Assembly: GCA_015520475.1 (NCBI GenBank)
Contig: WAQA01000135.1
Span: 1 to 9,297, forward strand
Direction of reading: 5' to 3'
Origin: Candidatus Bathyarchaeota archaeon
Lineage (GTDB): Archaea > Thermoproteota > Bathyarchaeia > Bathyarchaeales > WAQA01
DNA length: 9,297 bases
Shown: positions 1 to 6,913 of the stretch, in pieces
Position numbering within the stretch: the stretch's first letter is position 1
Layout of the letters: each line of letters starts with the position of its first letter
Notes under the pieces: model-generated
What the model was told of the DNA's origin: nothing
What the model saw: only the letters and a program-made list of their open reading frames with translations
Databases searched by the model: none
Program-made: the position numbers and the translations under genes

Positions 1-93
1 CATGAACCGTCCGCCTTATCCTTCATGGCTCCCTCAGCACCCCTGTAAATGTAGACTTTATCCGTTGACGCTGACCTAGAGAAGTAGGATACG
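1..93. repeat. Left arm of a 93-bp perfect inverted repeat (probable fold-back)
   Basis: Read on the opposite strand, these 93 bases match positions 278-370 with no mismatch. The match stops at 93/278: base 94 no longer pairs with 277. The partner arm lies inside the coding sequence of the following gene (about residues 59-88), so this arm is an inverted copy of coding sequence in front of that gene's own start. Its position at the exact edge of the window suggests an inverted chimera at a contig end, from amplification or assembly, rather than a biological repeat. The true upstream region of the next gene is therefore probably missing. Confidence 0.95.
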
Positions 94-95
94 AC

Positions 96-102
96 GGTGA
101 TC
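96..102 (+). promoter_or_regulatory. Ribosome binding site GGTGATC
   Basis: GGTGATC matches the archaeal anti-Shine-Dalgarno sequence at the 16S rRNA 3' end and sits just before the TTG at 105. It lies outside the inverted-repeat arm, which ends at 93, so it is probably genuine sequence. It decides the start of the gene: the next in-frame ATG, at 168, has no comparable site. Confidence 0.7.
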
Positions 103-104
103 CC

Positions 105-671
105 TTGAGTAACCTGATAGCTGAGATATTATCGGTGGATGGGGAGAGACCCATCATCAGATTATTTATGGACGGATTTAAGTTTAGATGTATACGGTGC
201 GCCTCGCTCTGCTGTAGGCTTGGCGGTCCACCGTTGAGTAGGAGCGATATCACCAGGATCAAACGTTTAGGCTATGACGTATCCTACTTCTCTAGGTCAG
301 CGTCAACGGATAAAGTCTACATTTACAGGGGTGCTGAGGGAGCCATGAAGGATAAGGCGGACGGTTCATGTATATTCTTAAGGTTCGATTCTGATGATGG
401 AAGGTATGAATGTTCAGTCTATGAGGGTAGGCCGGATCTATGTAGGCTCTTCCCCTTCTATATAATCCATTCCAGTAGCGGATCCGTATTGTTGGGGTAT
501 ATTCCATGCTGCAGAGGCATAAATGATCCTCACGGAGACTCTGTAGACGAATCATACATCTCCACATTCTTGATTGAGGCTATTAGAAACGTCTTGAAGA
601 ATATGCATAGCGGATCCTCCAGTGCAGCAGATGATAGGCCAGCCAATAGAGGAGACGCAATCTCAGACTGA
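105..671 (+). CDS. YkgJ-family cysteine-cluster protein
   Basis: This 188-residue protein carries the hallmark of the YkgJ/UPF0153 family. An N-terminal C-x2-C-x3-C-C motif (C29, C32, C36, C37) is followed by further cysteines at C89, C103 and C113 and the pair C135-C136. The usual R-P-x-x-C-R-x-F-P-F block is present at about 109-118. The family is thought to bind zinc or an Fe-S cluster through these cysteines; its biochemical role is unsettled and I assign no reaction. No signal peptide or membrane helix is visible. The last 20 or so residues are polar and rich in Ser, Ala and Asp, and look like a disordered tail. The start is TTG, chosen for the GGTGATC site just upstream. The gene converges on the pantoate kinase gene. 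Its promoter is not visible, because bases 1-93 are an inverted copy of the gene's own interior. Confidence 0.85.
   Translation: MSNLIAEILSVDGERPIIRLFMDGFKFRCIRCASLCCRLGGPPLSRSDITRIKRLGYDVSYFSRSASTDKVYIYRGAEGAMKDKADGSCIFLRFDSDDGRYECSVYEGRPDLCRLFPFYIIHSSSGSVLLGYIPCCRGINDPHGDSVDESYISTFLIEAIRNVLKNMHSGSSSAADDRPANRGDAISD
278..370. repeat. Right arm of the 93-bp inverted repeat, inside the YkgJ-like gene
   Basis: This is the partner of bases 1-93, separated from it by a 184-bp spacer. It lies in frame within an intact coding region and encodes ordinary YkgJ-family sequence, so this copy is the original and the arm at the window edge is the duplicate. Confidence 0.95.
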
Positions 672-672
672 T

Positions 673-691
673 ATGCTGATGAGAACAGCAT
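673..691. other. Small hairpin between convergent genes
   Basis: ATGCTG (673-678) and CAGCAT (686-691) form a perfect 6-bp stem with a 7-nt loop, in the 34-bp gap between two convergent stop codons. The downstream sequence is AT-rich but has no clean T-run on either strand. It could help transcription end in either direction; as a terminator call it is weak. Confidence 0.35.
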
Positions 692-705
692 CGGGAGATG
701 TAATA

Positions 706-1638
706 TTATCTTATAAGTCGGATCCCCTGCTTATCTATTCTGGAGATTATTATTCTGTCTTCTGGGAGGCTTCTCTTGAAGGCTTTTAGGACCGTGGAGA
801 GTTTATCCTCTGGAACTAAGGCGTGAACCGCTTCTCCAAGCATGTTCTGCGCGGCTCCTATAGCACCTGCCTCTGAGGCTTCATCCATAAGCTTTATGGT
901 GCGTTCTGTTGCTAAACCTGTCTTCTCAGCGAATTCTCTGCTTGCATCCATAAAGTTCTCCAGTGAGGGCTCATCCAGGATTCTCTTCAGAGTCTCAGCT
1001 CCCATCCTATTGATTAATTCCTTATTTATCTTCTTCAGCGTTTTACTTGTGATCTTCGGAGCGTAGACCCCTGCTATTATATAGTGATTTGATGGGATTG
1101 GGATGCGGTCTACCGAGTTGAAGCCTGGGACTCCAGGCTCCTTAACGATTACGCATCCTCCTATGAGTAGTCCACTGACTGTTCCGAGGCCTGTTCCACA
1201 TTCTACCTCTGCTATATGCGCTATCCTACCTATCTGGCTGTACGTTAAGTCTAGACCTAACGCTTTGCTTAGTGCTGTGGCTGTTCCCAAAGCGCCAGCA
1301 GCGCTTGTGCCGAACCCGGCTCCAACCGGAACCTCAACCTCATGTCTTATCTCAACATTGTAGGCTTCTCCAGTCATCTTCAGCATCTCCTCAGCCGTTC
1401 TCCTTGTGGTCTCAGCCTTCCAGCTTAACCTTCCATTTATAAATATCCTAATATTCCTCTCTTCAGCCCTCTCAATACTAACGGTTGTTAATACTCCCTT
1501 CTCTAGGGCGAAGCCTCCTCCCCTAGCCCCTATAAGTTCAGGGTTCATGAGTGGTTCTCCATGGGCTCCCGTATCACATATCTGGAAGAAGCTTGAGATT
1601 CCGGAGGGGGAGAAGGCCTCAGCTACTATCCGACTCAT
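706..1638 (-). CDS. Pantoate kinase (PoK), GHMP kinase superfamily
   Basis: This 310-residue protein matches archaeal pantoate kinase (COG1829), which phosphorylates pantoate with ATP to 4-phosphopantoate. Phosphopantothenate synthetase then joins that to beta-alanine on the archaeal route to coenzyme A. The GHMP glycine-rich ATP loop is clear at about 104-116 (PVGAGFGTSAAGA). The N-terminal AFSPSGISSFF segment (8-18) and the HIAEVECGTGLGTV block (141-154) are typical of PoK, and the length is normal. Its ATG overlaps the stop of the upstream membrane-protein gene as ATGA, and an AGAGG motif lies about 10 nt before the start, so it is very likely co-transcribed and translationally coupled with that gene. 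No phosphopantothenate synthetase gene is in the window. The family call is firm; the substrate rests on family knowledge. Confidence 0.93.
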   Translation of the reverse strand: MSRIVAEAFSPSGISSFFQICDTGAHGEPLMNPELIGARGGGFALEKGVLTTVSIERAEERNIRIFINGRLSWKAETTRRTAEEMLKMTGEAYNVEIRHEVEVPVGAGFGTSAAGALGTATALSKALGLDLTYSQIGRIAHIAEVECGTGLGTVSGLLIGGCVIVKEPGVPGFNSVDRIPIPSNHYIIAGVYAPKITSKTLKKINKELINRMGAETLKRILDEPSLENFMDASREFAEKTGLATERTIKLMDEASEAGAIGAAQNMLGEAVHALVPEDKLSTVLKAFKRSLPEDRIIISRIDKQGIRLIR

Positions 1639-2378
1639 CCTTTATGTTCCTCTAAAGGTTTTAGGAATGGGAAGGCCTTATAGCATGCCTTCAGTATCGG
1701 CGGAACCACAGCCGTTAAGAATGGGATCTCGGTTGAGAATGTCCATACGAACCATAGGAAACTAGCCCAGAAGGGCGCATACCTCTCCCATCCAAGCGCA
1801 AGCGGTAATGGAAATATTTGGCTATAGAGCCATAGGCCGAAGCCTATCCAGGCGCTTCCAACTCCAAGCCCTATTACAGAGGCAACCTCATAGCTTAGCC
1901 ACTCCCTGAATCTGTAGCCGACCGCTAAGATTATGGCGTAGCTTATTATGAATACTGCAATGAATATTGATGCGATATCAGATGGTATGAGATTGGCTGT
2001 TACCAAGTATACTGTTGAGATTAGGATTATGCATCCGCCGCCCAGGCTGATGGCTACGTCTCTGAACTTCAACTTCATCTTTGAGATGTAGCCTATGATG
2101 AAGAAGCCTAGGAAGTTCGCTGGAACACCAACTGTTAGGCTTAGTAATGCTATTCCATGTCCAGGGAAGACCATGTCGCTTATGAAAATTCCTATAGCCG
2201 CACCTACCCCTCCAACCCAGGGGCCGAAGAGAACTGAGAATACGGCTGGAATGATCACTGCAGGCCAGAACCTTACAACTCCTACAACTGGACTTACTAT
2301 TCCAAGACTTGTCAATATCCCTACAACAGCATATAATGCAGCTGATAATCCGATCATCGCAACATTTATCGGCTTCAA
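1635..2378 (-). CDS. Integral membrane protein, ECF-transporter S-component-like
   Basis: This 247-residue, strongly hydrophobic protein has about six to seven membrane segments (roughly 8-28, 36-68, 73-99, 107-129, 134-156, 162-189, 203-228). The first helix carries A-x-x-x-A (residues 13-17), the motif by which ECF S components contact the EcfT subunit. A Gly/Pro-rich stretch ending in I-S-D-M (about 51-69) resembles substrate-binding membrane subunits. S components bind a vitamin or similar small molecule and need EcfT plus two ATPases, none of which is in the window, so a shared module elsewhere would be required. Overlap with the pantoate kinase start suggests a pantoate, pantothenate or related substrate; that is inference. 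The start is TTG, supported by GGGGATGATT at 2390-2381 (minus strand). An ATG at residue 8 is a less likely alternative because it would remove part of helix 1. A different small-molecule carrier family remains possible. Confidence 0.65.
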   Translation of the reverse strand: MKPINVAMIGLSAALYAVVGILTSLGIVSPVVGVVRFWPAVIIPAVFSVLFGPWVGGVGAAIGIFISDMVFPGHGIALLSLTVGVPANFLGFFIIGYISKMKLKFRDVAISLGGGCIILISTVYLVTANLIPSDIASIFIAVFIISYAIILAVGYRFREWLSYEVASVIGLGVGSAWIGFGLWLYSQIFPLPLALGWERYAPFWASFLWFVWTFSTEIPFLTAVVPPILKACYKAFPFLKPLEEHKG

Positions 2379-2421
2379 ACAATCATCCCCATGTTTAGTT
2401 CATTCTCCAAAAGTATATTCA

Positions 2422-2435
2422 AATAAAAATTTCGT
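2422..2435 (-). promoter_or_regulatory. Candidate BRE/TATA promoter for the membrane protein-pantoate kinase pair
   Basis: Read on the minus strand, the segment is ACGAAATTTTTATT: a purine-rich BRE-like ACGAAA followed by an AT-rich TATA element. A start about 26 nt downstream would fall near 2399, giving a leader of roughly 20 nt that contains the ribosome site at 2390-2381 ahead of the TTG. A second AT-rich element at 2412-2419 would start transcription inside the ribosome site and fits less well. Confidence 0.4.
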
Positions 2436-2560
2436 ATGATTTATCCATACTTATCTGAACATTTAATATAGCTTATACAGCACATCCAGACGAGAAGGCC
2501 TGTAAATCCAACAGATCATGTAAGCATCAGCAGATAATATTAAATCAGTTCTCCAGATCC

Positions 2561-2568
2561 TTTATATA
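2561..2568 (+). promoter_or_regulatory. TATA box for the copper ATPase gene
   Basis: TTTATATA is a near-consensus archaeal TATA element. Its centre lies about 23 nt before the GTG at 2588 and 35 nt before the ATG at 2600. Transcription would start at about 2587-2592, so the message is leaderless from the GTG or has a leader of only about 10 nt before the ATG. The rest of the 209-bp divergent region (2379-2587) is AT-rich. The short palindrome TACGTA at 2570-2575, between the TATA box and the start, could be an operator but is too short to claim. Confidence 0.6.
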
Positions 2569-2587
2569 GTACGTAAATTCATTATTA

Positions 2588-4843
2588 GTGGTTTTCCAGA
2601 TGGAAGGTGAATACGAAACTATAGAATTGGAGATTCAGGATTATGTATCTCCTGAATGCTCCTGCAAGATAGAAGATATGATCAGGGACATGGAGCATGT
2701 CATCGACTGCTCCTTTGATCCAGTTAATAACCTCTTAACCGTTAAGGCTCATAGGGGCATGGTTAAGAGCGAGGATATAATTGAGAGGTTGAAGTGCTGC
2801 GCTGTCCGATGCATGGAATGCAGACCAGTATATGAGGAGGCTCAAATCGAACATAAAGCAGCTAAGATGAAGAAGCCGATGCATGATCATCACGCCATGA
2901 TGGAGGCTGAGATGAAGCGGCACTTCATAGTAGCTGCAATCTTCACGATTCCAGTCTTAGCGCTCTCCCCCTCAATCCAGAAGTGGATGGGCCTCTCAAT
3001 CCCGCAGCTCCCAATCCTCGATATACTGCTCGTTATAACATCATCCATCGTAGTCCTATATGGAGGCTCCATCTTCTATAAGGGCTCGATAAGATCGCTT
3101 AGGATGCGTATGCTGGACATGAATGTTCTAGTGAGCATCGCTATCCTCTCAGGATACATCTACAGTATTGGGTCAACCTTCCTCTTTGAGGCTCCGGACT
3201 TCTATTGGGAGATCAGCACGTTGACAACGTTCATCCTCTTCGGACATTGGATGGAGATGAAGGCTGCAAGGAGCGCTGCTGGAGCCCTAAAGGAGCTTGT
3301 GAAGCTTATCCCTCCAACAGCCAATCTGGTGAGGGATGATGATATCATCGAGGTGCCAACATCAGAGCTCAAGGTTGGAGATGTACTGCTCGTCAAGCCT
3401 GGAGGGAAGATACCTATAGACGGCGTCGTCATAGAAGGAGAGACATCGGTTAACGAGTCAATGATTACAGGCGAGTCTAAACCAGTTAAAAAGAAGAAGG
3501 GTGATGAGGTTACAGGTGGAACAATAAACCTTGAAGGTGCAATAAAGATTAAGGTGACGAAGACAGGTGATGAGACAGCCATCGCCCAGATAATCAAGCT
3601 CATAAAGCAGGCGATGACCTCAAAGCCTAAATCTCAGAAGCTGGCTGATAGGGCGGCTAACTACTTGACTTTGATAGCGATTCTAGTCGGCGGAGGAACA
3701 TTCATCTTCTGGTTTGGAGTTGGAGCTGGAAGCCTCTTCGCTTTAACCTTGGCTATAACAGTCATCGTTATAACATGTCCCCATGCTCTGGGCTTAGCTA
3801 TACCAGCGGTCACATCAATCTCAACAACCATAGCCGCCAAGAATGGGATACTGATAAAGAATGCTGAGGCACTGGAGATAGCGAAGAACATAGATATAGT
3901 GATATTTGATAAGACCGGAACATTGACTAAGGGGGAGTTCGGCGTTACGGACATTATTAGACTTGGAGATTGGGATGAGAAGCGGATCTTGGAGGCAGCC
4001 GCGGCGATAGAGGTAAACTCTGAACATGTCATAGGCAAGGGGATAATAAAGAAGGCACGTGAGGAAGGCTTAAAGATCAAGAAGACTGAAAAGTTCTTGG
4101 CTGTTCCAGGAAAAGGAGCAAAAGCCATAGTTGGAGAAGATGAAGTATACATAGGAAATGCAAATCTGATGAGAGACTTGAATATAAACTTGGATGAGTA
4201 TGAAGACATCGTCTCGAAGCTCTCATCAGAATGTAAAACGGTCGTTTACGTGGCCAGTAATGGAAGGCTACAGGGTCTGATAGCCCTCGCCGACATAATA
4301 AGGGACGAGTCTAGAGAGGCGGTCAACGCCCTCAAGAGTCTAGGTGTAGAGGTGGCGATGCTAACTGGAGACAATAAACAGACAGCAGCCTTCGTCGCTA
4401 AGGAGCTGGGACTGGACACTTTCTTCGCTGAGGTTCTCCCAGAAGAGAAGGCTGGAACAATAAAGATGTTACAGGAGAAGGGTAAGAGGCCGGCCATGGT
4501 TGGAGATGGAATTAACGATGCCCCAGCACTGGTTCAAGCGAATGTTGGGATAGCGATAGGCGCAGGCACAGACGTAGCGGTTGAATCAGCAGACGTCGTT
4601 CTAATCAAGAATGATCCAAGGGATGTCTCGAGACTAATAAGCCTCAGCGAGAAGACTATGCGGAAGATGAATGAGAACCTGGTGTGGGCGACAGGATATA
4701 ACATACTTGCGATTCCAGCCGCGGCTGGAATACTGGTTCCCTTCGGAATAATCTTGAGGCCTGAAATCGCAGCTATAACCATGACTGTAAGCTCTATAAG
4801 CGTTATAGTGAATGCGCTCCTGCTTAAGAGGGCTAAGATCTGA
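2588..4843 (+). CDS. copB: Copper-type P1B ATPase (CopB-like, CPH motif)
   Basis: This 751-residue membrane pump uses ATP to move a soft metal ion, most likely copper outward. The core is complete: actuator TGES (294-297), phosphorylation site DKTGT (441-445), nucleotide-domain SEH (478-480), TGDN (593-596) and GDGINDAP (639-646). Eight membrane helices are predicted, about 112-128, 140-166, 176-196, 206-222, 357-380, 382-412, 693-717 and 719-745. The transport motif is CPH (397-399), the mark of P1B-3/CopB pumps, with N-x5-G-Y-N-x4-P (697-710) in helix 7. Helix 8 reads M-T-V-S-S, closer to Cu(+) pumps. The N-terminus has an HMA-like domain (about 8-75) in which the usual CxxC is replaced by S-P-E-C-S-C, then CC (70-71) and C75/C78, then a short His/Met linker (about 94-112). 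GTG at 2588 is supported by the TATA spacing; ATG at 2600 is the alternative. No copper regulator or chaperone is adjacent. Confidence 0.92.
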   Translation: MVFQMEGEYETIELEIQDYVSPECSCKIEDMIRDMEHVIDCSFDPVNNLLTVKAHRGMVKSEDIIERLKCCAVRCMECRPVYEEAQIEHKAAKMKKPMHDHHAMMEAEMKRHFIVAAIFTIPVLALSPSIQKWMGLSIPQLPILDILLVITSSIVVLYGGSIFYKGSIRSLRMRMLDMNVLVSIAILSGYIYSIGSTFLFEAPDFYWEISTLTTFILFGHWMEMKAARSAAGALKELVKLIPPTANLVRDDDIIEVPTSELKVGDVLLVKPGGKIPIDGVVIEGETSVNESMITGESKPVKKKKGDEVTGGTINLEGAIKIKVTKTGDETAIAQIIKLIKQAMTSKPKSQKLADRAANYLTLIAILVGGGTFIFWFGVGAGSLFALTLAITVIVITCPHALGLAIPAVTSISTTIAAKNGILIKNAEALEIAKNIDIVIFDKTGTLTKGEFGVTDIIRLGDWDEKRILEAAAAIEVNSEHVIGKGIIKKAREEGLKIKKTEKFLAVPGKGAKAIVGEDEVYIGNANLMRDLNINLDEYEDIVSKLSSECKTVVYVASNGRLQGLIALADIIRDESREAVNALKSLGVEVAMLTGDNKQTAAFVAKELGLDTFFAEVLPEEKAGTIKMLQEKGKRPAMVGDGINDAPALVQANVGIAIGAGTDVAVESADVVLIKNDPRDVSRLISLSEKTMRKMNENLVWATGYNILAIPAAAGILVPFGIILRPEIAAITMTVSSISVIVNALLLKRAKI

Positions 4844-4895
4844 GAGCTGCAATCGATTATCCATTGACGATGAACCGTCTCCACAACCATTACTA

Positions 4896-6056
4896 TCAAT
4901 TTTGGGAGTAATGGAAATCGCCGAATCTGCTCTTTATGGTCAGTTTATTTCCATCCTTGCTTCTCTCACATCTCCCGATAACCTTCGCCTCCAGACCGAA
5001 TGATTCTGATATGCTTATTATATCATCGGAGGCTTCAGCCTTGGCGATTATCTCGAAGCCCACGCCCATATTATAGTTTTCATACATCGCCCTCCATGAC
5101 TCTCCAGATTCCCTCTGGATCAGATGGAATATTGGATCTGCCTCTGGAAGGTTATCTTTTATGTAGTGGATGTTCATGCCTATCCTCAGACATTTCGTCT
5201 GTCCCCCTCCAGTATTATGGATCAGCCCTGTAACTTCTGATCCTGAATGTTCAAGCACCTTCAAGATTACTGGAGCGAATATCCTTGTCGGTGAGAGTAT
5301 AGCCTCCCCAACAGTCATCCCTAAATCGTCCAGGTAATCGTTGAACCTGAATCTTCCATAATATCTCCTCCCGCCTTCAGCATCTAAGATTTCAGGGTAT
5401 AATCTCTGATATTCACTATGCATCAAGCAGAGCCTAGCCAATGTTATCCCATTACACATTATGCCGCTGTTCTCCCTCTTCTCATATCTCGTCTTCCCCC
5501 CGCTTCTCAGCCCAATTATAACGTCGCCGGGCTTCACATCCTCGCCGCTGATTGCCCTGGAGAGGTCTACCCTACCATTTATGGTTCCTGAGACATCCAA
5601 TGTTCTTATTTGATCCGGTAGATCAGCTGTTTCCCCTCCTGAAAAGATGATATTCACTCCATTCTCTTCCAGGAGCCTGATGCACTCTTTAAATCCAAGA
5701 TTTAAATTTTTAAGTAGTTCCGCCTTGTCTATTCTGGTTGGATTCAGAGCGATGTAATCAACGAAGTTTATTGGATGAGCCCCTACACAGATTATGTCGT
5801 CAAGATTCATGGCTATTACGTCCTGCGCCAATCCAGTGAACCAGCCGTATTCTCCAGTCTCCCTCCAGTGGAGGTAGGCTTGAACCGGCTTGCTTCCAGC
5901 CGAATCTGTATGTGTCACTAAACCGTAGCCTTCCAATCCAGGATCCCTGGATACAACACAGAACGCTCTTGGGAGGAGGTTCTGAACGGACTCCTTGAAC
6001 ACTTCGATTCCACGTTTCTTCACGTCAACTCCTGCCCTAGCATACTTAGAACTCAT
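4896..6056 (-). CDS. purM: Phosphoribosylformylglycinamidine cyclo-ligase (AIR synthetase)
   Basis: PurM closes the imidazole ring, converting FGAM plus ATP to AIR, step five of purine synthesis in the cytoplasm. Family marks are the N-terminal YARAGVD (5-11), the D-S-A-G-S-K loop (51-56, in place of the bacterial D-G-V-G-T-K), the DIICVGAHPINFVDYIA segment (87-103), GGETA (140-144), HNTGGG (280-285) and YNMGVGF (328-334). At 386 residues it is about 40 longer than E. coli PurM. Much of the excess lies between about 185 and 245, in a Tyr/Arg-rich stretch; long versions of this kind are known in archaea. The ATG overlaps the purC stop as ATGA, and GGGGAT sits four bases before it, so it is translated as part of the purE-purC-purM message. 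The hydrogenase maturation relative HypE and the kinase ThiL share the fold, but the N-terminus and context favour PurM. Confidence 0.93.
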   Translation of the reverse strand: MSSKYARAGVDVKKRGIEVFKESVQNLLPRAFCVVSRDPGLEGYGLVTHTDSAGSKPVQAYLHWRETGEYGWFTGLAQDVIAMNLDDIICVGAHPINFVDYIALNPTRIDKAELLKNLNLGFKECIRLLEENGVNIIFSGGETADLPDQIRTLDVSGTINGRVDLSRAISGEDVKPGDVIIGLRSGGKTRYEKRENSGIMCNGITLARLCLMHSEYQRLYPEILDAEGGRRYYGRFRFNDYLDDLGMTVGEAILSPTRIFAPVILKVLEHSGSEVTGLIHNTGGGQTKCLRIGMNIHYIKDNLPEADPIFHLIQRESGESWRAMYENYNMGVGFEIIAKAEASDDIISISESFGLEAKVIGRCERSKDGNKLTIKSRFGDFHYSQN

Positions 6057-6913
6057 CTGTATCCCCTGAATCTTCTCCCAGTCAACCTCTCATACGCTTC
6101 AATATATTTTTTTGAGGTTTCATACACTATCTCCTCTGGGAGTTTTGGGGCTGGAGGCTTCTTGTCCCAATCGAGCGATTCAAGGTAATCCCTCACATAC
6201 TGCTTATCAAAGCTGAATTGGTCTCTTCCAGCCTCGTACCTGTCTAGGGGCCAGAACCTTGAGGAGTCAGGCGTTAACAACTCATCTATAAGAATCAAGT
6301 CTCCCTCATATACTCCAAACTCAAATTTTGTATCGGCGATCAAGATTCCGTTTGCTTCAGCCTTTCTTGATCCAAGCTCATATATCCTGAAGCATGCCTC
6401 CTCAATCTCTCTGAAGAGGTCTCTTCCAATAAGCCGTATAACATCATCAACTTTTAAGTCAATGTCATGTCCAACGTCAGCCTTCGTCGTCGGGGTTAAG
6501 ATTGGTTCAGGAAGCTTATCCGCCTTCTGGAGGCCTGGGGGGAGCTCGATTCCACATATATCCTCACCCCTCATATATTTTCTCCATGCGGATCCATACA
6601 GGTATCCCCTGACAATAAATTCTATCTTTATGGGTTCAGCCTTCTTAACGATTACAGTTCGCGGATCAATAACATCCACTATATGGTTCTGGATTATATT
6701 GCGGGTCTCATTAAACCAGTATAGGGATATTCTGGTGAGGGCCTCACCCTTGAACGGTATCCCATTTGGAAGTACACAGTCAAACGCTGAGATTCTATCT
6801 GTTGATACAATGATTAATCTGTCACCTACATTATAGAGGTCGCGGACTTTACCTCTCTTATATAATGGTAGGGGGAGATTCGTCTCCAGAACAACTTCAA
6901 CTTCACTGTTCAA
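6053..6913 (-). CDS. purC: Phosphoribosylaminoimidazole-succinocarboxamide synthase (SAICAR synthetase)
   Basis: PurC joins CAIR to aspartate with ATP to give SAICAR, the step directly after PurE. Numbered from the upstream ATG at 6931, motifs are RGKVRDLYN (26-34), STDRISAFD (43-51), IEFIVRGYLYGS (103-114), ADTKFEFG (199-206), DELLTPDSSRFW (216-227) and FDKQYVRDYL (241-250). This is the roughly 290-residue form with a C-terminal helical tail, like yeast Ade1. I set the start at the TTG at 6913 because a perfect AGGAGG (6928-6923) lies nine bases before it. The ATG at 6931 has that AGGAGG as its own codons 2-3, so ribosomes bound there would more naturally start at the TTG; using the ATG adds six residues (MRRLEG). 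The gene overlaps the purE end by 11 bp (29 bp with the ATG) and the purM start by 4 bp. Confidence 0.93.
   Translation of the reverse strand: MNSEVEVVLETNLPLPLYKRGKVRDLYNVGDRLIIVSTDRISAFDCVLPNGIPFKGEALTRISLYWFNETRNIIQNHIVDVIDPRTVIVKKAEPIKIEFIVRGYLYGSAWRKYMRGEDICGIELPPGLQKADKLPEPILTPTTKADVGHDIDLKVDDVIRLIGRDLFREIEEACFRIYELGSRKAEANGILIADTKFEFGVYEGDLILIDELLTPDSSRFWPLDRYEAGRDQFSFDKQYVRDYLESLDWDKKPPAPKLPEEIVYETSKKYIEAYERLTGRRFRGYR

Noticed and set aside
23..262. A minus-strand ORF across the left edge
   Set aside because: It runs through the inverted-repeat junction and is antisense to a clear YkgJ-family gene. Part of it comes from the fold-back copy, so it is not a real gene.
1978..2382. A Cys-rich minus-strand ORF overlapping the membrane-protein gene in another frame
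   Set aside because: It shares the promoter and ribosome-site region, but its composition is that of a frame-shifted membrane protein, and the other frame gives coherent transmembrane helices.
2379..2587. Riboswitch or copper-responsive operator in the divergent region
   Set aside because: The predicted leaders on both sides are about 20 nt or shorter, leaving no room for a riboswitch. The only palindrome near the ATPase TATA box is six bases long.
2588..4843. Zinc/cadmium or potassium (KdpB) P-type ATPase
   Set aside because: The CPH motif in helix 6 and the Y-N-x4-P motif in helix 7 belong to copper-type P1B pumps. Zinc pumps have CPC in helix 6 and a conserved Asp in helix 8, and KdpB lacks the CPx motif.
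4844..4895. Terminator between the ATPase and purM
   Set aside because: Only a 4-bp GACG/CGTC stem (4866-4879) and a single TTTT nearby are visible. This is not enough to call a terminator in either direction.
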